DNA of 51,884 bases from Gallionella sp. (GTDB lineage Bacteria; Pseudomonadota; Gammaproteobacteria; Burkholderiales; Gallionellaceae). The position numbers and the translations under genes are program-made. The notes beneath the pieces are model-generated. The model saw only the letters and a program-made list of their open reading frames with translations, was not told the DNA's origin and ran no database searches. Below are positions 8,463 through 19,998 of this stretch, in pieces (positions within the stretch are counted from its first letter, which is position 1; each line of letters opens with the position of its first letter). The stretch lies in assembly GCA_030645535.1 (NCBI GenBank), contig JAUSNM010000069.1, positions 1-51,884 of the forward strand, written 5' to 3'.

Positions 8463-8925
8463 GAAAATACTCCAGGAATGATTAAGTAACGATTGTCGGC
8501 GCGCGTTTAAAACCGACCGCTGAAGCGCGTTAAATTTTGACCTGGCGTTTTACGGCGTAACAGACTGCGCAGGCGTCGATTAGTCTACCAGAACGGGATG
8601 GTCGTGAAGTGATCAAGTGACTGACCTGTATCAGATAACGTCAGGAAACGGATAGTCTCTTGCCGGGGGCGGCTCCTGGCATACTCTGGCAGTTCTAATC
8701 TTGAAAATCAGCGCTCGAATGCTGTTGCCGGATTCTTCAGACCCGCCGCATGCCGCAAAACCAGGATTCTGTTACAATCTGCCGGATGCGAGCAATGGAC
8801 AGGAACGTCATCCGTAACATTTAATCGTGTTAAAAGCTGATTTCCAAGTTAATTCAAATACTTGGTATTTAGTTTGGATTTCTCCTTTACCAGCATCCTA
8901 TTTAAATTATTTCAAGGAACTGAGT
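8463..8925. other. Intergenic region upstream of trigger factor
   Basis: No gene seen. The region separates the start of the minus-strand lipoprotein from tig and should hold both promoters. A TACAAT at 8773-8778 is a plausible -10 box for tig, but no convincing -35 box is visible at the right distance. The frame of tig stays open upstream of 8926 without a ribosome site. Confidence 0.4.
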
Positions 8926-10224
8926 ATGCCAAGCGTAGAAACCGTGAGCGCGTTAGAACGTCGCCTGAACGCAACTATTCCCCAACAAGCCCTTCGTGGA
9001 CAAGTGGCTAACCGCTTGAAGCACATCGGCCGTACGGCAAAAATCGCCGGATTCCGTCCGGGCAAGATTCCGGCAAAAATCCTCGAGCAACATTACGGTA
9101 TGGAGGCGCGCCAGGAAGCGTTGGGACAAGCCTTGCAACAGTCGTTTGCCGAAACCGTGCAGGCTCAAGACTTGCGCGTCGCAGGTGACCCGGAATTTGT
9201 CGTAAAAACCAACGACTGGAATGCTGACGAAATCGAATACAGTGCAACTTTCGAGGTTTATCCCGAAGTGGTGCTGGGCGATGTTGCGGCTGAGCTGGTC
9301 GAGCGCTCGACCTACGAATTGAGCCAGTCTGATATCGATAACACGATAGCCACACTGCGCAAACAGCGCGCAAGCTATGCAGCCGTTGATCGCGCAGCCG
9401 CAAGTGATGACAAGGTTGTAATCGATTTCGTCGGTATGTTGGATGGCGCGGTGTTCCAGGGCGGTGAAGCCAAGGATTATCCGGTCGAGTTGGGTTCCGG
9501 CCGCATGCTGCCTGAATTTGAAGCCGCTATCGCAGGTATGAAGGTCGGTGAAGCCAAGTCGTTTGATATGAGCTTTCCTGAGGATTACCACGGTAAGGAT
9601 GTCGCCGGTAAGCAGGTGACCTTTACCATCACGCTGAACAGCGTTGAAGGCCCGGTATTGCCTGAAGTTAACGCTGAATTCGCCAAGTCGGTCGGCATCA
9701 GCGATGGCGATGTGGCTAAGCTGGAAGACGAGATTCGCAGCAATCTGTTGCGTGAAGTGGTGCGTCGTCTGAAGGGTCGCAACAAGGACGCGGCGATGGA
9801 TGCGTTGCTGAAAGTTGCGCAGTTTGATTTGCCAAAATCCCTGGTGCAATGGGAATCGCAGCGTCTGATGGAACAAACCGTGCAAGATATGGAAAAGCGC
9901 GGTATGGCCATGAAAGGCATGCAACTGCCTGCTGAATTGTTCAAAGAGCGCGCAGAGAAGCGCGTCAAGCTGGGTCTGATTCTGGCTGATCTGGTCGAAA
10001 AATTCGAATTGAAGGCGCAGCCGGAACGTGTTCGCGTGCTGGTTGAAGATTACGCGCAGAGCTTTGAGCATCCTGAAGAAGTCGTGCGTTGGTATTATGC
10101 CGATCCTGCACGTTTCCAGGAAATCGAAAATCTGGTGCTGGAAGAAAATGTGGTGGACTGGGTATTGGGTCGCGCCAAGGTTTCCGACAAGGCACTGGCT
10201 TTCGCAGAATTGATGGGGAGCTAA
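8926..10224 (+). CDS. tig: Trigger factor (ribosome-associated chaperone and prolyl isomerase)
   Basis: Binds ribosomal protein L23 near the exit tunnel and shields nascent chains; it also has peptidyl-prolyl isomerase activity. At 432 aa it has standard length. The ribosome-binding domain contains the signature GFRPGKIP (residues about 44-51, after RTAKIA). The FKBP-type domain follows ([20 protein letters not shown]), and the long helical C-terminal arms come last. ATG 8926 with AAGGAA gives [14 protein letters not shown], the family's usual N-terminus; longer in-frame starts are not supported. One base separates it from clpP, so tig-clpP-clpX are probably one transcript. Confidence 0.96.
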   Translation: MPSVETVSALERRLNATIPQQALRGQVANRLKHIGRTAKIAGFRPGKIPAKILEQHYGMEARQEALGQALQQSFAETVQAQDLRVAGDPEFVVKTNDWNADEIEYSATFEVYPEVVLGDVAAELVERSTYELSQSDIDNTIATLRKQRASYAAVDRAAASDDKVVIDFVGMLDGAVFQGGEAKDYPVELGSGRMLPEFEAAIAGMKVGEAKSFDMSFPEDYHGKDVAGKQVTFTITLNSVEGPVLPEVNAEFAKSVGISDGDVAKLEDEIRSNLLREVVRRLKGRNKDAAMDALLKVAQFDLPKSLVQWESQRLMEQTVQDMEKRGMAMKGMQLPAELFKERAEKRVKLGLILADLVEKFELKAQPERVRVLVEDYAQSFEHPEEVVRWYYADPARFQEIENLVLEENVVDWVLGRAKVSDKALAFAELMGS

Positions 10225-10225
10225 G

Positions 10226-10837
10226 ATGCATCATTACCAGGAGCCGCAAAATATCGGCATGATTCCAATGGTTGTCGAAACCAGCGGACGCGGTGAACGG
10301 GCCTATGACATTTATTCGCGTCTGCTCAAGGAACGAGTTGTGTTCCTGGTGGGTGAGGTTAACGATCACAGAGCGAATCTGATTGTGGCGCAGATGTTGT
10401 TTCTGGAGTCTGAAAATCCGGACAAGGACATCCACTTCTATATCAATTCGCCCGGTGGTTCAGTCACGGCGGGTATGGCGATTTACGACACGATGCAGTT
10501 CATCAAACCTGCCGTCAGCACATTGTGCATCGGCCAGGCGGCCAGCATGGGTGCGTTTTTGCTGACAGCGGGCGAGAAGGGCAAGCGTTTCGCCTTGCCC
10601 AATTCGCGCGTAATGATTCATCAGCCTTTGGGTGGTTTCCGTGGACAAGCCTCGGATATCGAAATTCATGCACGCGAAATATTGTATTTGAAACAGAAGC
10701 TGAATCAAATGCTGGCTTTCCATACCGGACAGACGGTTGAGGCAATCGAGCGCGATACGGATCGCGACAACTTCCTCAGTGCAGCGGATGCTGTTGCCTA
10801 TGGTCTGGTCGATCAAGTGCTGGAAAAGCGTGTTTAA
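10226..10837 (+). CDS. clpP: ATP-dependent Clp protease proteolytic subunit
   Basis: Serine protease that forms a double heptameric chamber and degrades proteins fed by ClpX or ClpA. At 203 aa it contains the full catalytic triad by alignment: Ser107 in QAASMGAF, His132 in [10 protein letters not shown], Asp181 in DTDRDNF. The oxyanion-side INSPGGSV motif is at 73-80. A short N-terminal propeptide is expected. It sits between tig (one base away) and clpX (23-base gap with a ribosome site GAGGG). Confidence 0.97.
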   Translation: MHHYQEPQNIGMIPMVVETSGRGERAYDIYSRLLKERVVFLVGEVNDHRANLIVAQMLFLESENPDKDIHFYINSPGGSVTAGMAIYDTMQFIKPAVSTLCIGQAASMGAFLLTAGEKGKRFALPNSRVMIHQPLGGFRGQASDIEIHAREILYLKQKLNQMLAFHTGQTVEAIERDTDRDNFLSAADAVAYGLVDQVLEKRV

Positions 10838-10860
10838 CGATAACTAGATAGAGGGTTAAT

Positions 10861-12111
10861 ATGGCTATCGATAAAAAATCAGGCGAAAAACTGCTTTACT
10901 GTTCATTCTGCGGCAAGAGTCAGCATGAAGTGAAGAAGCTGATCGCGGGACCTTCCGTGTTCGTGTGCGACGAGTGCATCACGTTGTGCAATGACATCAT
11001 GCGCGAAGAGATTCAAGGTGAGGCTGGCAAGGAAGACAAGTCCGACTTGCCAGTGCCGAAGGATATTTGCGCGACACTCGATGAGTATGTGATCGGTCAG
11101 GAACGCGCGAAACGTATTTTGTCGGTGGCGGTATACAACCACTACAAGCGGCTCAAGTGCAACACGAACGATGGCGTTGAGCTGTCCAAGAGCAATATTT
11201 TGCTGGTAGGCCCGACAGGTTCCGGCAAGACGCTTCTGGCGCAAACGCTGGCACGCATGCTGGATGTGCCGTTTGTAATGGCGGATGCGACCACGCTGAC
11301 CGAAGCGGGTTACGTGGGCGAGGATGTCGAGAACATCATTCAGAAGCTGTTGCAGGCTTGTGACTATAACGTCGAGAAGGCGCAGCGCGGCATCGTCTAT
11401 GTGGATGAAATCGACAAGATTTCCCGCAAGTCGGACAATCCGTCGATTACCCGCGATGTCTCAGGTGAAGGCGTGCAGCAGGCATTGCTCAAGCTGATCG
11501 AGGGTACCAAGGCATCGATCCCGCCGCAAGGTGGCCGCAAGCATCCGAATACGGGATTCTTGCAAGTCGATACCACCAATATTCTGTTCATTTGCGGCGG
11601 GGCGTTCGATGGTCTGGAAAAGGTCATCCGCAATCGCTCCTCCAAAGCCAGCATAGGATTTGGTGCGACCATCAGTTCCAAGGATGAACGCAAAACGGGC
11701 GAAACGTTGCGCGAAGTTGAGCCGGAAGATCTGGTCAAGTTTGGTTTGATTCCGGAGTTTGTCGGTCGCCTGCCGGTGATCGCAACGCTGGAAGAACTGG
11801 ATGAAGCTGCAATGAAGCAGATCCTCACCGAACCCAAGAATGCGCTGACCAAGCAGTATCAAAAGCTGTTTGCGATGGAAGGCGTTGAGCTTGAGTTCCG
11901 TGAAGACGCGCTGCTGGCGATTGCCAAAAAAGCGTTGGCACGCAAGACCGGGGCACGCGGTTTGCGCTCGATTCTGGAGCAAGCCCTGCTGGATGTGATG
12001 TTCGATCTGCCGTCGATGGATAATGTCAGTAAAGTGGTGCTGGATGATTCCGGTGTTGCGGGTGAAATCAAACCCATTATCGTCTACGCTGATACGCCGA
12101 TCGCAGCCTGA
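10861..12111 (+). CDS. clpX: Clp protease ATP-binding subunit ClpX
   Basis: Hexameric AAA+ unfoldase that recognises substrates and delivers them to ClpP. At 416 aa it has an N-terminal zinc-binding domain with four cysteines (C14, C17, C36, C39), Walker A GPTGSGKT at 117-124, Walker [11 protein letters not shown], the ClpP-docking IGF loop (SIGFGA) and sensor-2 KTGARGLRS near the C-terminus. All key residues are present. A terminator follows at 12137-12176, which ends the tig-clpP-clpX unit before lon. Confidence 0.97.
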   Translation: MAIDKKSGEKLLYCSFCGKSQHEVKKLIAGPSVFVCDECITLCNDIMREEIQGEAGKEDKSDLPVPKDICATLDEYVIGQERAKRILSVAVYNHYKRLKCNTNDGVELSKSNILLVGPTGSGKTLLAQTLARMLDVPFVMADATTLTEAGYVGEDVENIIQKLLQACDYNVEKAQRGIVYVDEIDKISRKSDNPSITRDVSGEGVQQALLKLIEGTKASIPPQGGRKHPNTGFLQVDTTNILFICGGAFDGLEKVIRNRSSKASIGFGATISSKDERKTGETLREVEPEDLVKFGLIPEFVGRLPVIATLEELDEAAMKQILTEPKNALTKQYQKLFAMEGVELEFREDALLAIAKKALARKTGARGLRSILEQALLDVMFDLPSMDNVSKVVLDDSGVAGEIKPIIVYADTPIAA

Positions 12112-12136
12112 TTCTGTCTGAGTATGGCCTGAAAAT

Positions 12137-12176
12137 CTCGGAAAGCCGGTTTTATTCCCGGTTTTTCGAGTTTTTT
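12137..12176 (+). terminator. Terminator after clpX
   Basis: CTCGGAAAGCCGG (12137-12149) pairs with CCGGTTTTTCGAG (12158-12170), with one or two G-U or mismatched positions, followed by six T residues. It separates clpX from lon. Confidence 0.75.
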
Positions 12177-12198
12177 CATTTATCTTGTCCCAACAGGG

Positions 12199-12226
12199 AT
12201 TGAATTCGCTCAAGCTATCCCCATTT
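12199..12226 (+). promoter_or_regulatory. Candidate heat-shock (sigma-32) promoter of lon
   Basis: ATTGAAT (12199-12205), a 13-base spacer, and CCCCATTT (12219-12226) match the sigma-32 pattern CTTGAAA-N11-15-CCCCATNT well. It lies about 30 bases before the lon start, after the clpX terminator. lon is a sigma-32 gene in E. coli, so the context agrees. Confidence 0.6.
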
Positions 12227-12256
12227 ACCGTTTCTGACAACGAATAGGTTATTGCC

Positions 12257-14662
12257 ATGTCTGAACAAGATACCCAAATTGAACTTTATCCACTGTTGCC
12301 GCTGCGCGACGTGGTTGTATTTCCGCACATGGTTATTCCGCTGTTTGTCGGTCGAGCCAAATCGATCAAGGCACTGGAACTGGCGATGGAGGCGGGTAAG
12401 TCTATCGTGCTGGTCGCGCAGAAAGCGGCCTCCAAGGATGATCCGGGAACGGATGATTTGTTCACGATCGGCAGCATGGCGAACGTCCTGCAAATGCTCA
12501 AACTCCCCGATGGCACGGTGAAGGTGCTGGTCGAGGGTACGCAACGCGTCAACATCTTGCGTGTAGACGATATCGACAGCCATTTTGTGGCTGAAGTCGA
12601 GGTTGTGGCTTCCGTTGAGGGCGAGGGGAGCGAAACCGAGGCGATGCGGCGTGCGTTGATCGCGCAGTTCGAGCAGTTCGTCAAACTGAACAAAAAAATT
12701 CCCCCGGAAATTCTGTCGTCCCTTGCAGGGATTGATGACGCCGGTCGTCTGGCTGATATTATCGCCGCGCATCTGCCGCTCAAACTGGAGCAAAAGCAGG
12801 AAGTTCTGGAAATTTCTGTGGTACGCAAGCGTCTGGAGCACTTGCTGGGATTGCTGGAAGGCGAGATCGACATTCTTCAGGTCGAGAAACGCATCCGGGG
12901 GCGCGTCAAGCGCCAGATGGAAAAAAGCCAGCGCGAGTATTATCTGAACGAACAGGTCAAGGCGATCCAGAAGGAGCTGGGCGAGGACGAAGATGGCGCG
13001 GATTTCGAGGGCCTGGACAAGAAGATAAAGGCAGCTGCAATGCCGAAAGAGGCGCGCACCAAGGCCGAAGCTGAATTGAAAAAGCTGCGCATGATGTCGC
13101 CGATGTCTGCGGAAGCGACCGTGGTGCGTAACTACATCGATGTGCTGATTGGTCTGCCGTGGAAGAAAAAGACCAAAATCAGCGCGGATCTGAAGCAGGC
13201 CGAAGTTGTGCTGGAAGAAGATCACTACGGGCTGGATAAGGTCAAAGAACGCATCCTGGAATATCTGGCAGTGCAACAGCGTGTTGACAAGCTCAAAGCG
13301 CCGATCCTGTGTCTGGTAGGCCCGCCGGGTGTGGGCAAGACCTCGCTCGGTCAATCCATCGCGCGTGCCACCAATCGCAAGTTTGTGCGCATGTCGTTGG
13401 GCGGGGTGCGTGATGAATCCGAGATTCGCGGTCATCGCCGCACCTACATCGGTTCCATGCCCGGCAAGATATTGCAGAACATGAGCAAGGTCGGGGTGAA
13501 GAATCCGCTGTTCCTGCTCGATGAAGTGGACAAGATGGGGCAGGATATGCGCGGCGATCCGTCTGCGGCGTTGCTCGAAGTGCTCGATCCTGAGCAGAAC
13601 AGCACGTTCGTCGACCACTACGTCGAGGTGGAGTACGACCTGTCGGATGTGATGTTTGTCGCGACGGCCAATACGCTGAACATACCGGATGCCTTGATGG
13701 ATCGCATGGAGATTATCCATGTTTCCAGTTACATGGAAGACGAGAAGATCAACATCGCTACCCGTTATCTGGTGCCCAAGGCGCTGAAAAACAATGGCCT
13801 GAAAACGGATGAGATCACCATTGCCGAGACCGCGTTGCGCGACATCGTGCGCTATTACGTCAGGGAAGCGGGTGTGCGCGGGCTGGAGCGTGAAATTTCC
13901 AAGATTTGCCGCAAGGTTGTGAAGGCGCTGTTGTTGAAAACGCGTGACAGCAAAGTTGTGGTCAATTCGCGCAATCTCGACAAATACCTGGGCGTGCGCC
14001 GTTATTCCTACGGTGTAGCCGAGAAGCATAATCAGGTAGGACAGGTGACCGGGCTTGCGTGGACAGAAGTCGGCGGCGAATTGCTGACGATCGAAACGGT
14101 CGTGTTGCCGGGCAAGGGTAAAACCACGACCACCGGCAAGCTGGGCGAAGTCATGCAGGAATCGATTCAGGCCGCCTTAAGCGTCGTGCGCAGTCGCACC
14201 AAGCGCCTGGGGATAGATGATGATTTCTACCAGAAGACTGACCTGCACATACACTTGCCGGAAGGCGCAATCCCGAAGGACGGGCCGAGTGCGGGTGTGG
14301 GGATGTGTACCGCGATGGTATCTGCGTTGACGGGGATTCCTGTGCGGGCGGATGTGGCCATGACCGGTGAAATTACCCTGCGCGGTGAAGTGTTGCCGAT
14401 CGGTGGTTTGAAGGAAAAACTGATCGCAGCCCAGCGCGGCGGAATCAAGACGGTATTGATTCCTGAGGAAAACGTCAAGGATCTGGCTGAAATCTCGGAC
14501 AATGTGAAGAACAAGCTGGACATCCATCCGGTTAAATGGATAGAGCAGGTGCTGGATATGGCGTTGGAGCGTAAGCCCGTGCCGCGTGAGGACACCGTAC
14601 CCGTTGCTGATTTAGCGGTTGATGCGGCGTTGGCTAAACCTGTCGTTGCGACCAAGCATTGA
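12257..14662 (+). CDS. lon: ATP-dependent protease Lon
   Basis: Cytoplasmic homo-hexameric AAA+ serine protease that degrades misfolded and short-lived regulatory proteins. At 801 aa it is full length. It has the N-terminal substrate-binding LON domain ([20 protein letters not shown]), a coiled-coil region about 180-250, Walker A GPPGVGKT at 355-362, Walker [10 protein letters not shown], and the C-terminal protease domain with the catalytic dyad Ser678 ([11 protein letters not shown]) and Lys721 ([10 protein letters not shown]). It has its own heat-shock-type promoter upstream and is followed by hup, the common order in proteobacteria. Confidence 0.97.
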   Translation: MSEQDTQIELYPLLPLRDVVVFPHMVIPLFVGRAKSIKALELAMEAGKSIVLVAQKAASKDDPGTDDLFTIGSMANVLQMLKLPDGTVKVLVEGTQRVNILRVDDIDSHFVAEVEVVASVEGEGSETEAMRRALIAQFEQFVKLNKKIPPEILSSLAGIDDAGRLADIIAAHLPLKLEQKQEVLEISVVRKRLEHLLGLLEGEIDILQVEKRIRGRVKRQMEKSQREYYLNEQVKAIQKELGEDEDGADFEGLDKKIKAAAMPKEARTKAEAELKKLRMMSPMSAEATVVRNYIDVLIGLPWKKKTKISADLKQAEVVLEEDHYGLDKVKERILEYLAVQQRVDKLKAPILCLVGPPGVGKTSLGQSIARATNRKFVRMSLGGVRDESEIRGHRRTYIGSMPGKILQNMSKVGVKNPLFLLDEVDKMGQDMRGDPSAALLEVLDPEQNSTFVDHYVEVEYDLSDVMFVATANTLNIPDALMDRMEIIHVSSYMEDEKINIATRYLVPKALKNNGLKTDEITIAETALRDIVRYYVREAGVRGLEREISKICRKVVKALLLKTRDSKVVVNSRNLDKYLGVRRYSYGVAEKHNQVGQVTGLAWTEVGGELLTIETVVLPGKGKTTTTGKLGEVMQESIQAALSVVRSRTKRLGIDDDFYQKTDLHIHLPEGAIPKDGPSAGVGMCTAMVSALTGIPVRADVAMTGEITLRGEVLPIGGLKEKLIAAQRGGIKTVLIPEENVKDLAEISDNVKNKLDIHPVKWIEQVLDMALERKPVPREDTVPVADLAVDAALAKPVVATKH

Positions 14663-14697
14663 GTTTGCTTAATGTTTGGTGAATTTTCATATTAAAC

Positions 14698-14727
14698 TTG
14701 ACCAAAGCGCCTCGGCCTTGATATAAA
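14698..14727 (+). promoter_or_regulatory. Sigma-70-type promoter of hup
   Basis: TTGACC (14698-14703), an 18-base spacer and TATAAA (14722-14727) lie about 50 bases before the hup start. The match to the housekeeping promoter pattern is good. Confidence 0.6.
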
Positions 14728-14776
14728 GCCGCCTCTGGTGGCTATCTAATCTTAACGACGCGCGAAGGGAACTTAC

Positions 14777-15049
14777 GTGAACAAATCTGAACTGGTTGAC
14801 GCAATTGCGACATCTGCTGATATTTCGAAGGCTGCTGCCGGTCGTGCCTTGGACGGTGCGATTGAAGCCATTAAAAATGCGTTGAAGAATGGCGAGGAAG
14901 TCAGTCTGGTGGGTTTCGGGGCGTTTACTGTTGACGAACGCGCTGCTCGTGCGGGTCGCAATCCAAGCACCGGTGAGGCGATCACTATCAAGGCTGCGAA
15001 AGTTCCTAAATTTCGTGCTGGCAAAGGTTTGAAAGATGCTGTAAACTAG
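14777..15049 (+). CDS. hupB: DNA-binding protein HU
   Basis: Nucleoid-associated histone-like protein, 90 aa, which bends DNA as a dimer. The helical N-terminal half ([20 protein letters not shown]) is followed by [20 protein letters not shown] and the beta-arm with the conserved RNPxTG, ending [13 protein letters not shown]. It uses GTG 14777 with AAGGGA upstream. It has its own promoter at 14698-14727 and is followed 11 bases later by tRNA-Val, so the transcript probably continues through the first tRNA pair to the terminator at 15281. Confidence 0.95.
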   Translation: MNKSELVDAIATSADISKAAAGRALDGAIEAIKNALKNGEEVSLVGFGAFTVDERAARAGRNPSTGEAITIKAAKVPKFRAGKGLKDAVN

Positions 15050-15060
15050 CGTTCTTCGTC

Positions 15061-15136
15061 GGGTGCTTAGCTCAGCTGGTAGAGCACCGCCCTTACAAGG
15101 CGATTGTCGGCGGTTCGAACCCGTCAGCACCCACCA
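15061..15136 (+). tRNA. tRNA-Val (anticodon TAC), copy 1
   Basis: A full cloverleaf: acceptor GGGTGCT pairs with AGCACCC, the D-loop has AGCTCAGCTGGTAGAG, the anticodon loop CTTACAA carries TAC, and the T-loop is GTTCGAAC. CCA is encoded. It is identical over its 76 bases to the copy at 17259. Confidence 0.96.
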
Positions 15137-15198
15137 TAAAGAGCCGGTTTCATGTGGCTGGTAGTAAATAGTAGTAAGTGACAAGCGGTACAAGTTTT

Positions 15199-15275
15199 GG
15201 AGTGGTAGTTCAGTTGGTTAGAATACCGGCCTGTCACGCCGGGGGTCGCGAGTTCGAGTCTCGTCCACTCCGCCA
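15199..15275 (+). tRNA. tRNA-Asp (anticodon GTC), copy 1
   Basis: Acceptor GGAGTGG pairs with CCACTCC, the anticodon loop CTGTCAC carries GTC, the T-loop is GTTCGAGTC, and CCA is encoded. It is identical over 77 bases to the copy at 17379. Confidence 0.96.
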
Positions 15276-15280
15276 AATTG

Positions 15281-15305
15281 AGGCGAACGAAAGTTCGCCT
15301 TTTTT
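15281..15305 (+). terminator. Terminator after the first tRNA pair
   Basis: An 8-bp perfect stem, AGGCGAAC and GTTCGCCT, with a GAAA tetraloop, followed by five T residues. It ends the hup-tRNA transcript before ppiD. Confidence 0.85.
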
Positions 15306-15341
15306 CATATCTGTCGTTTATAAATTTCACCTGGGGTTGCT

Positions 15342-17240
15342 ATGTTTGATTTTGTTCATGAGAAAAGAAGATTTGTGCAAATAGTCCTGTTGTTGATTAT
15401 TTTGCCTTTTGCGTTCTTTGGTGTGGATTCATATCGCCACTCAGGTGATAGTGACGCGCCCGCAACTGTGAACGGAGCAAAAATTACCAAGCAGGAATTT
15501 GACACAGCCTTGCGCCAGCAGCAGGACAAGATGCGCCAGATGCTGGGAGCGAATTATGATCCGGCCATGTTTGAAAAAGCCGAGATGAAACAGGCTGTTC
15601 TGGATAACCTGGTTGCGCAACGCTTGCTGGTCGAACGTGCAAAGTCGGCTGGTTTGACGGTGACAGACGAGCAGATCGCACAGGTGATCAGCGGTATCGA
15701 TGCATTTAAAGAAGGCGGTAAATTTGATAAGGCGCGCTACACCAGCGCACTCGCAAGTCAAAACATGACGCCGATGATGTTCGAGGCGCGCGTAAAAGAC
15801 GAGTTGACCAGCCAGCAATTGCGCGAAGCCTATACCCAGAATGGTTACGCTGCCAATACGGTGGCAGACAATATCATCGCGATAAATGAACAGCAGCGCG
15901 TCGTGAGTATTGCACAGGTTTCACTGCAATCTTTCCTCGCTCAGGCAAAAGTCGACGATACTGAAATCAAGAGCTACTTTGACAAAAATCAAAAAGAATT
16001 TGAGGTGCCTGAGCAGGCTAAAGTTGAATACGTAAAGTTTTCAATCAAGGACCTGATGGCTAAGGCCGATGTCAAGGCTGAGGACGCACGTAAATATTAT
16101 GATGAGCATCAGTCTGAGTTCGCAGCACCTGAGCAGCGTCAGGCCTCGCATATCTTATTGACTGTTGCAGCGACAGCTCCTCAGGCAGAGCAGGACGCCG
16201 TCAAGGCTCGCGCCGAGCAGTTGCTGGGGCAGGTCAAAAAGGATCCGGCAAAGTTTGCCGAGCTGGCCAAACTGAATTCACAGGATCCCGGATCGGCTAT
16301 GAATGGCGGTGATCTGGGGCTGTTCGGTCGCGGCATGATGGTCAAACCGTTTGATGACGCCGTATTCGCGCTCAAGCCGGGTGAAATAAGCGGGTTGGTG
16401 AAATCCGATTTCGGTTATCACATCATCAAGCTGACCGCGATCAAGGCATCGCATGCCACGCCGTTCAATGAGGTTCAGGATGGGGTTCTGGCCAAGCTGC
16501 GTCAGCAGAAGGCCGCTGATGCGTTTGCCGAACTGGCAGACAAGTTCAGCAATACCGTCTATGAGCAGAGCGATACCCTGAAGCCTGCCGCCCAGTTGGC
16601 AGGTGTCAACGTCGAGCAAAGCGCGTGGCTGACCCGTGGTGTGGCAACGGATGAGATTTGGACAGCCAAGATGCTGCAGGCCGTATTCAGCGATGATGTG
16701 ATCAAAAACCATCGCAATACGGCTGCAATTGAAGTCGCTGCCAGCACGTTGGTCGCTGCGCGCATGCTCGAACACAAGCCTGCCGCTGTTCGCGCCCTCG
16801 CTGATGTGACAGATTTGATCAAAAAGAAAATAATTAGTAAAAAAGCACTGGACATGGCAGTAAAACAAGGTAGAATGCTGCTCGGTCAATTGCAGCAGGG
16901 CACTAAGCCTGCTCTGGATTGGTCGGTTGCTCAGACGATTACTCATGCTCAACATGGTGCGCTGGATGTAGCAATGGTTCGCCAGTTGTTTCAAGCAGAC
17001 AGTACTAAATTACCCCAGTATGTCGGTGCGGAAGCTCCTCAGGGCGGCTTTGTTATTGTTCGCATCGATGCCGTTAAAAACGGTGACAAGCCGGATGATG
17101 TGAAGCGTAGTCGTTATGCGCAGCAGTTGCGCCAGATGACCGGTGAAGAAATGTTTCAGGCTTACATGGCTGATGCAAAGAAGAATGCAAAGATTAAGTT
17201 GAAGTTGCCTGAAGCGGCGACTGAAACAGAAAAGCCTTAG
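15342..17240 (+). CDS. ppiD: Periplasmic folding chaperone PpiD (SurA/parvulin type)
   Basis: Inner-membrane-anchored periplasmic chaperone that assists outer-membrane and exported proteins near the Sec translocon. It has 632 aa. A short cytoplasmic N-terminus is followed by one membrane helix ([20 protein letters not shown], about 11-30), a SurA_N-like helical region ([20 protein letters not shown] onward), and one parvulin domain about 255-370 ([40 protein letters not shown]). A helical C-terminal part ends in a lysine-rich tail. A parvulin fold does not prove isomerase activity; E. coli PpiD has little. It lies between two identical tRNA pairs. Confidence 0.92.
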   Translation: MFDFVHEKRRFVQIVLLLIILPFAFFGVDSYRHSGDSDAPATVNGAKITKQEFDTALRQQQDKMRQMLGANYDPAMFEKAEMKQAVLDNLVAQRLLVERAKSAGLTVTDEQIAQVISGIDAFKEGGKFDKARYTSALASQNMTPMMFEARVKDELTSQQLREAYTQNGYAANTVADNIIAINEQQRVVSIAQVSLQSFLAQAKVDDTEIKSYFDKNQKEFEVPEQAKVEYVKFSIKDLMAKADVKAEDARKYYDEHQSEFAAPEQRQASHILLTVAATAPQAEQDAVKARAEQLLGQVKKDPAKFAELAKLNSQDPGSAMNGGDLGLFGRGMMVKPFDDAVFALKPGEISGLVKSDFGYHIIKLTAIKASHATPFNEVQDGVLAKLRQQKAADAFAELADKFSNTVYEQSDTLKPAAQLAGVNVEQSAWLTRGVATDEIWTAKMLQAVFSDDVIKNHRNTAAIEVAASTLVAARMLEHKPAAVRALADVTDLIKKKIISKKALDMAVKQGRMLLGQLQQGTKPALDWSVAQTITHAQHGALDVAMVRQLFQADSTKLPQYVGAEAPQGGFVIVRIDAVKNGDKPDDVKRSRYAQQLRQMTGEEMFQAYMADAKKNAKIKLKLPEAATETEKP

Positions 17241-17258
17241 GGCTTTAGATGTAGATAC

Positions 17259-17334
17259 GGGTGCTTAGCTCAGCTGGTAGAGCACCGCCCTTACAAGGCG
17301 ATTGTCGGCGGTTCGAACCCGTCAGCACCCACCA
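17259..17334 (+). tRNA. tRNA-Val (anticodon TAC), copy 2
   Basis: Base-for-base the same as the tRNA at 15061, with encoded CCA. It starts only 18 bases after the ppiD stop, so it probably shares the ppiD transcript. Confidence 0.96.
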
Positions 17335-17378
17335 GAAAAGCCAGTAGCTAATGGCCAGTAGCAAGAAGTAGCAGTTTT

Positions 17379-17455
17379 GGAGTGGTAGTTCAGTTGGTTA
17401 GAATACCGGCCTGTCACGCCGGGGGTCGCGAGTTCGAGTCTCGTCCACTCCGCCA
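17379..17455 (+). tRNA. tRNA-Asp (anticodon GTC), copy 2
   Basis: The same 77 bases as the tRNA at 15199, preceded in both copies by AGTTTT. The 44-base spacer after tRNA-Val differs in sequence and length from the first pair's 62-base spacer. Confidence 0.96.
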
Positions 17456-17460
17456 ACATT

Positions 17461-17490
17461 AAAAGCCGTTGAGAAATCAACGGCTTTTTT
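17461..17490 (+). terminator. Terminator after the second tRNA pair
   Basis: A 12-bp perfect stem, AAAAGCCGTTGA and TCAACGGCTTTT, with a GAAA loop, followed by further T residues. Confidence 0.88.
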
Positions 17491-17828
17491 CTTTTTCAAA
17501 ATCCAGAAAATAATCGCTGATTCCGGCAATCATTGGCATTCTGTCGAGATTGTGTTCAGCGCGATATGTGGCTCCGTCATTATCGAATCAATAGCGGGAT
17601 CAGCTACCCTTCCAGACTTGTGTTAACTGCACCTGTCAACATAACTGTCAGGTGCGGAGCGACGCGCGGCGTCGGTTGCGCGAGAGCGTCATCTTAATAT
17701 TCACGGCCGTGTCGTCAGTAAGTTCAGGTTGGCAGGCAGCCGACCTGTGTTTCCCTGTGCCGGCCGTCTCAAGGGCGCTCAGGCTGTCAATCAGGCCGGC
17801 TAACGCAGCTTAACCGGTGTCGGAACGC
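17491..17828. other. Gene-free stretch between tRNAs and the export operon
   Basis: No coding frame is supported. A 7-bp inverted repeat, GCACCTG (17629-17635) and CAGGTGC (17649-17655), lies in it without a T-run. It could be the 3' hairpin of the minus-strand operon that ends at 17829 or a protein site. Nothing else is recognised. Confidence 0.4.
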
Positions 17829-19049
<1,221 letters not shown>

Positions 19050-19066
19050 GCTAATAACCTTTTTTC

Positions 19067-19281
19067 ATCCACGAAAAGCACGAAAGACACAAAATAAATC
19101 AAAAACTTACTCTTGTGCAGCAAGTCACCAGTAAGGTGAAAAACGAAATTGTAATATCTGTTTGAGTTTTTGCGAGTTATCGCCCACTGGGCAATATCAC
19201 AGCCTAAATCATTTGCGAGTACCCGCTGTGCGGATTGTCTGCTTATACTGTTTCGTGTTTTTTCGTGTATTTCGTGGATAA
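19067..19281. repeat. Inverted-repeat element with CACGAAA arms
   Basis: The left arm (about 19067-19094, ATCCACGAAAAGCACGAAAG and on) and the right arm (about 19250-19281), read on the opposite strand (ATCCACGAAATACACGAAAA and on), match over about 28 bases with few differences. About 155 bases lie between. The wording resembles a dispersed intergenic repeat (CCACGAAAGACACGAAA forms) found in many environmental genomes. It fills the gap between the ATPase and permease genes of the export operon and codes for nothing recognisable. Confidence 0.65.
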
Positions 19282-19296
19282 CTGTTTTTTCAATAT

Positions 19297-19998
19297 TCAT
19301 GAGACCAGCTCCTGCGTGGCCAGGTCGCCGACGATGCAGCCGTCATAAAAGCGCACCTGGCGTTTGGCGTGACTCGCGATGTCGTTTTCGTGCGTGACCA
19401 GCACGATCGTGATTCCTTCGATATTTAACGCCTCGAACAAAGCCATGATTTCTTCCCCGGTGTGGCTGTCCAGATTGCCGGTAGGCTCATCTGCCAGCAG
19501 CAGGCGAGGGTTGTTTACCAGCGCGCGGGCAATCGCCACGCGCTGCTGCTGACCACCCGAAATCTGATTGGGCAGTGAGTCTGCCTTATCACTCAAACCA
19601 ACTTTTGCCAGCATCTCACGGGCGCGTTGTGATCGCTCTTTCAGTTCCAGGCCGGCATAGATCAGCGGCAACGCAACGTTATCTTGCAAGGACATGCGCG
19701 GCAGCAGATTGAACCCCTGAAAAACGAAACCGATGGTGCGATTGCGCAGCAAGGCCAGTTCGTCGCGGTTAAGCTCAGCGACAGAGCGCCCGTCCAGCCT
19801 ATAGCTGCCGACGGTCGGCGCATCCAGACAACCCAGAATATTCATGAAGGTGGATTTTCCCGAGCCGGACGGCCCCATGATGGCGACAAATTCACCTTTG
19901 ACGATTGAAAGGTTCACGTCCTTCAATGCAGGGAACAATCCGGCAGAGGTTGCGTAGGATTTGCTCAGACCCTCAATCTGAATGACCAGGTCAGACAT
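19297..19998 (-). CDS. MacB/LolD-type ABC transporter ATPase
   Basis: Cytoplasmic ATPase of 233 aa for the adjacent permease. Walker A GPSGSGKST is at residues 42-50, the Q-loop is FVFQGFNLLPRMS, the signature is SGGQQQRVAIARAL, Walker B is LLLADEPTGNLDS, and the H-loop is VTHENDI. The whole is the MacB/LolD subgroup. The start overlaps the stop of the MacA-like gene (ATGA), so the two are translationally coupled. Confidence 0.93.
   Translation of the reverse strand: MSDLVIQIEGLSKSYATSAGLFPALKDVNLSIVKGEFVAIMGPSGSGKSTFMNILGCLDAPTVGSYRLDGRSVAELNRDELALLRNRTIGFVFQGFNLLPRMSLQDNVALPLIYAGLELKERSQRAREMLAKVGLSDKADSLPNQISGGQQQRVAIARALVNNPRLLLADEPTGNLDSHTGEEIMALFEALNIEGITIVLVTHENDIASHAKRQVRFYDGCIVGDLATQELVS

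Noticed and set aside
8953..10071. A 372-codon open frame opposite trigger factor
   Set aside because: It has no recognisable domain or ribosome site, while the plus strand has the full trigger factor signature.
12215..14029. A 604-codon open frame on the minus strand opposite lon
   Set aside because: It is antisense to a gene with complete Lon motifs, and its residues (many His, Gln and Arg without motifs) are those of a shadow frame in a GC-biased gene.
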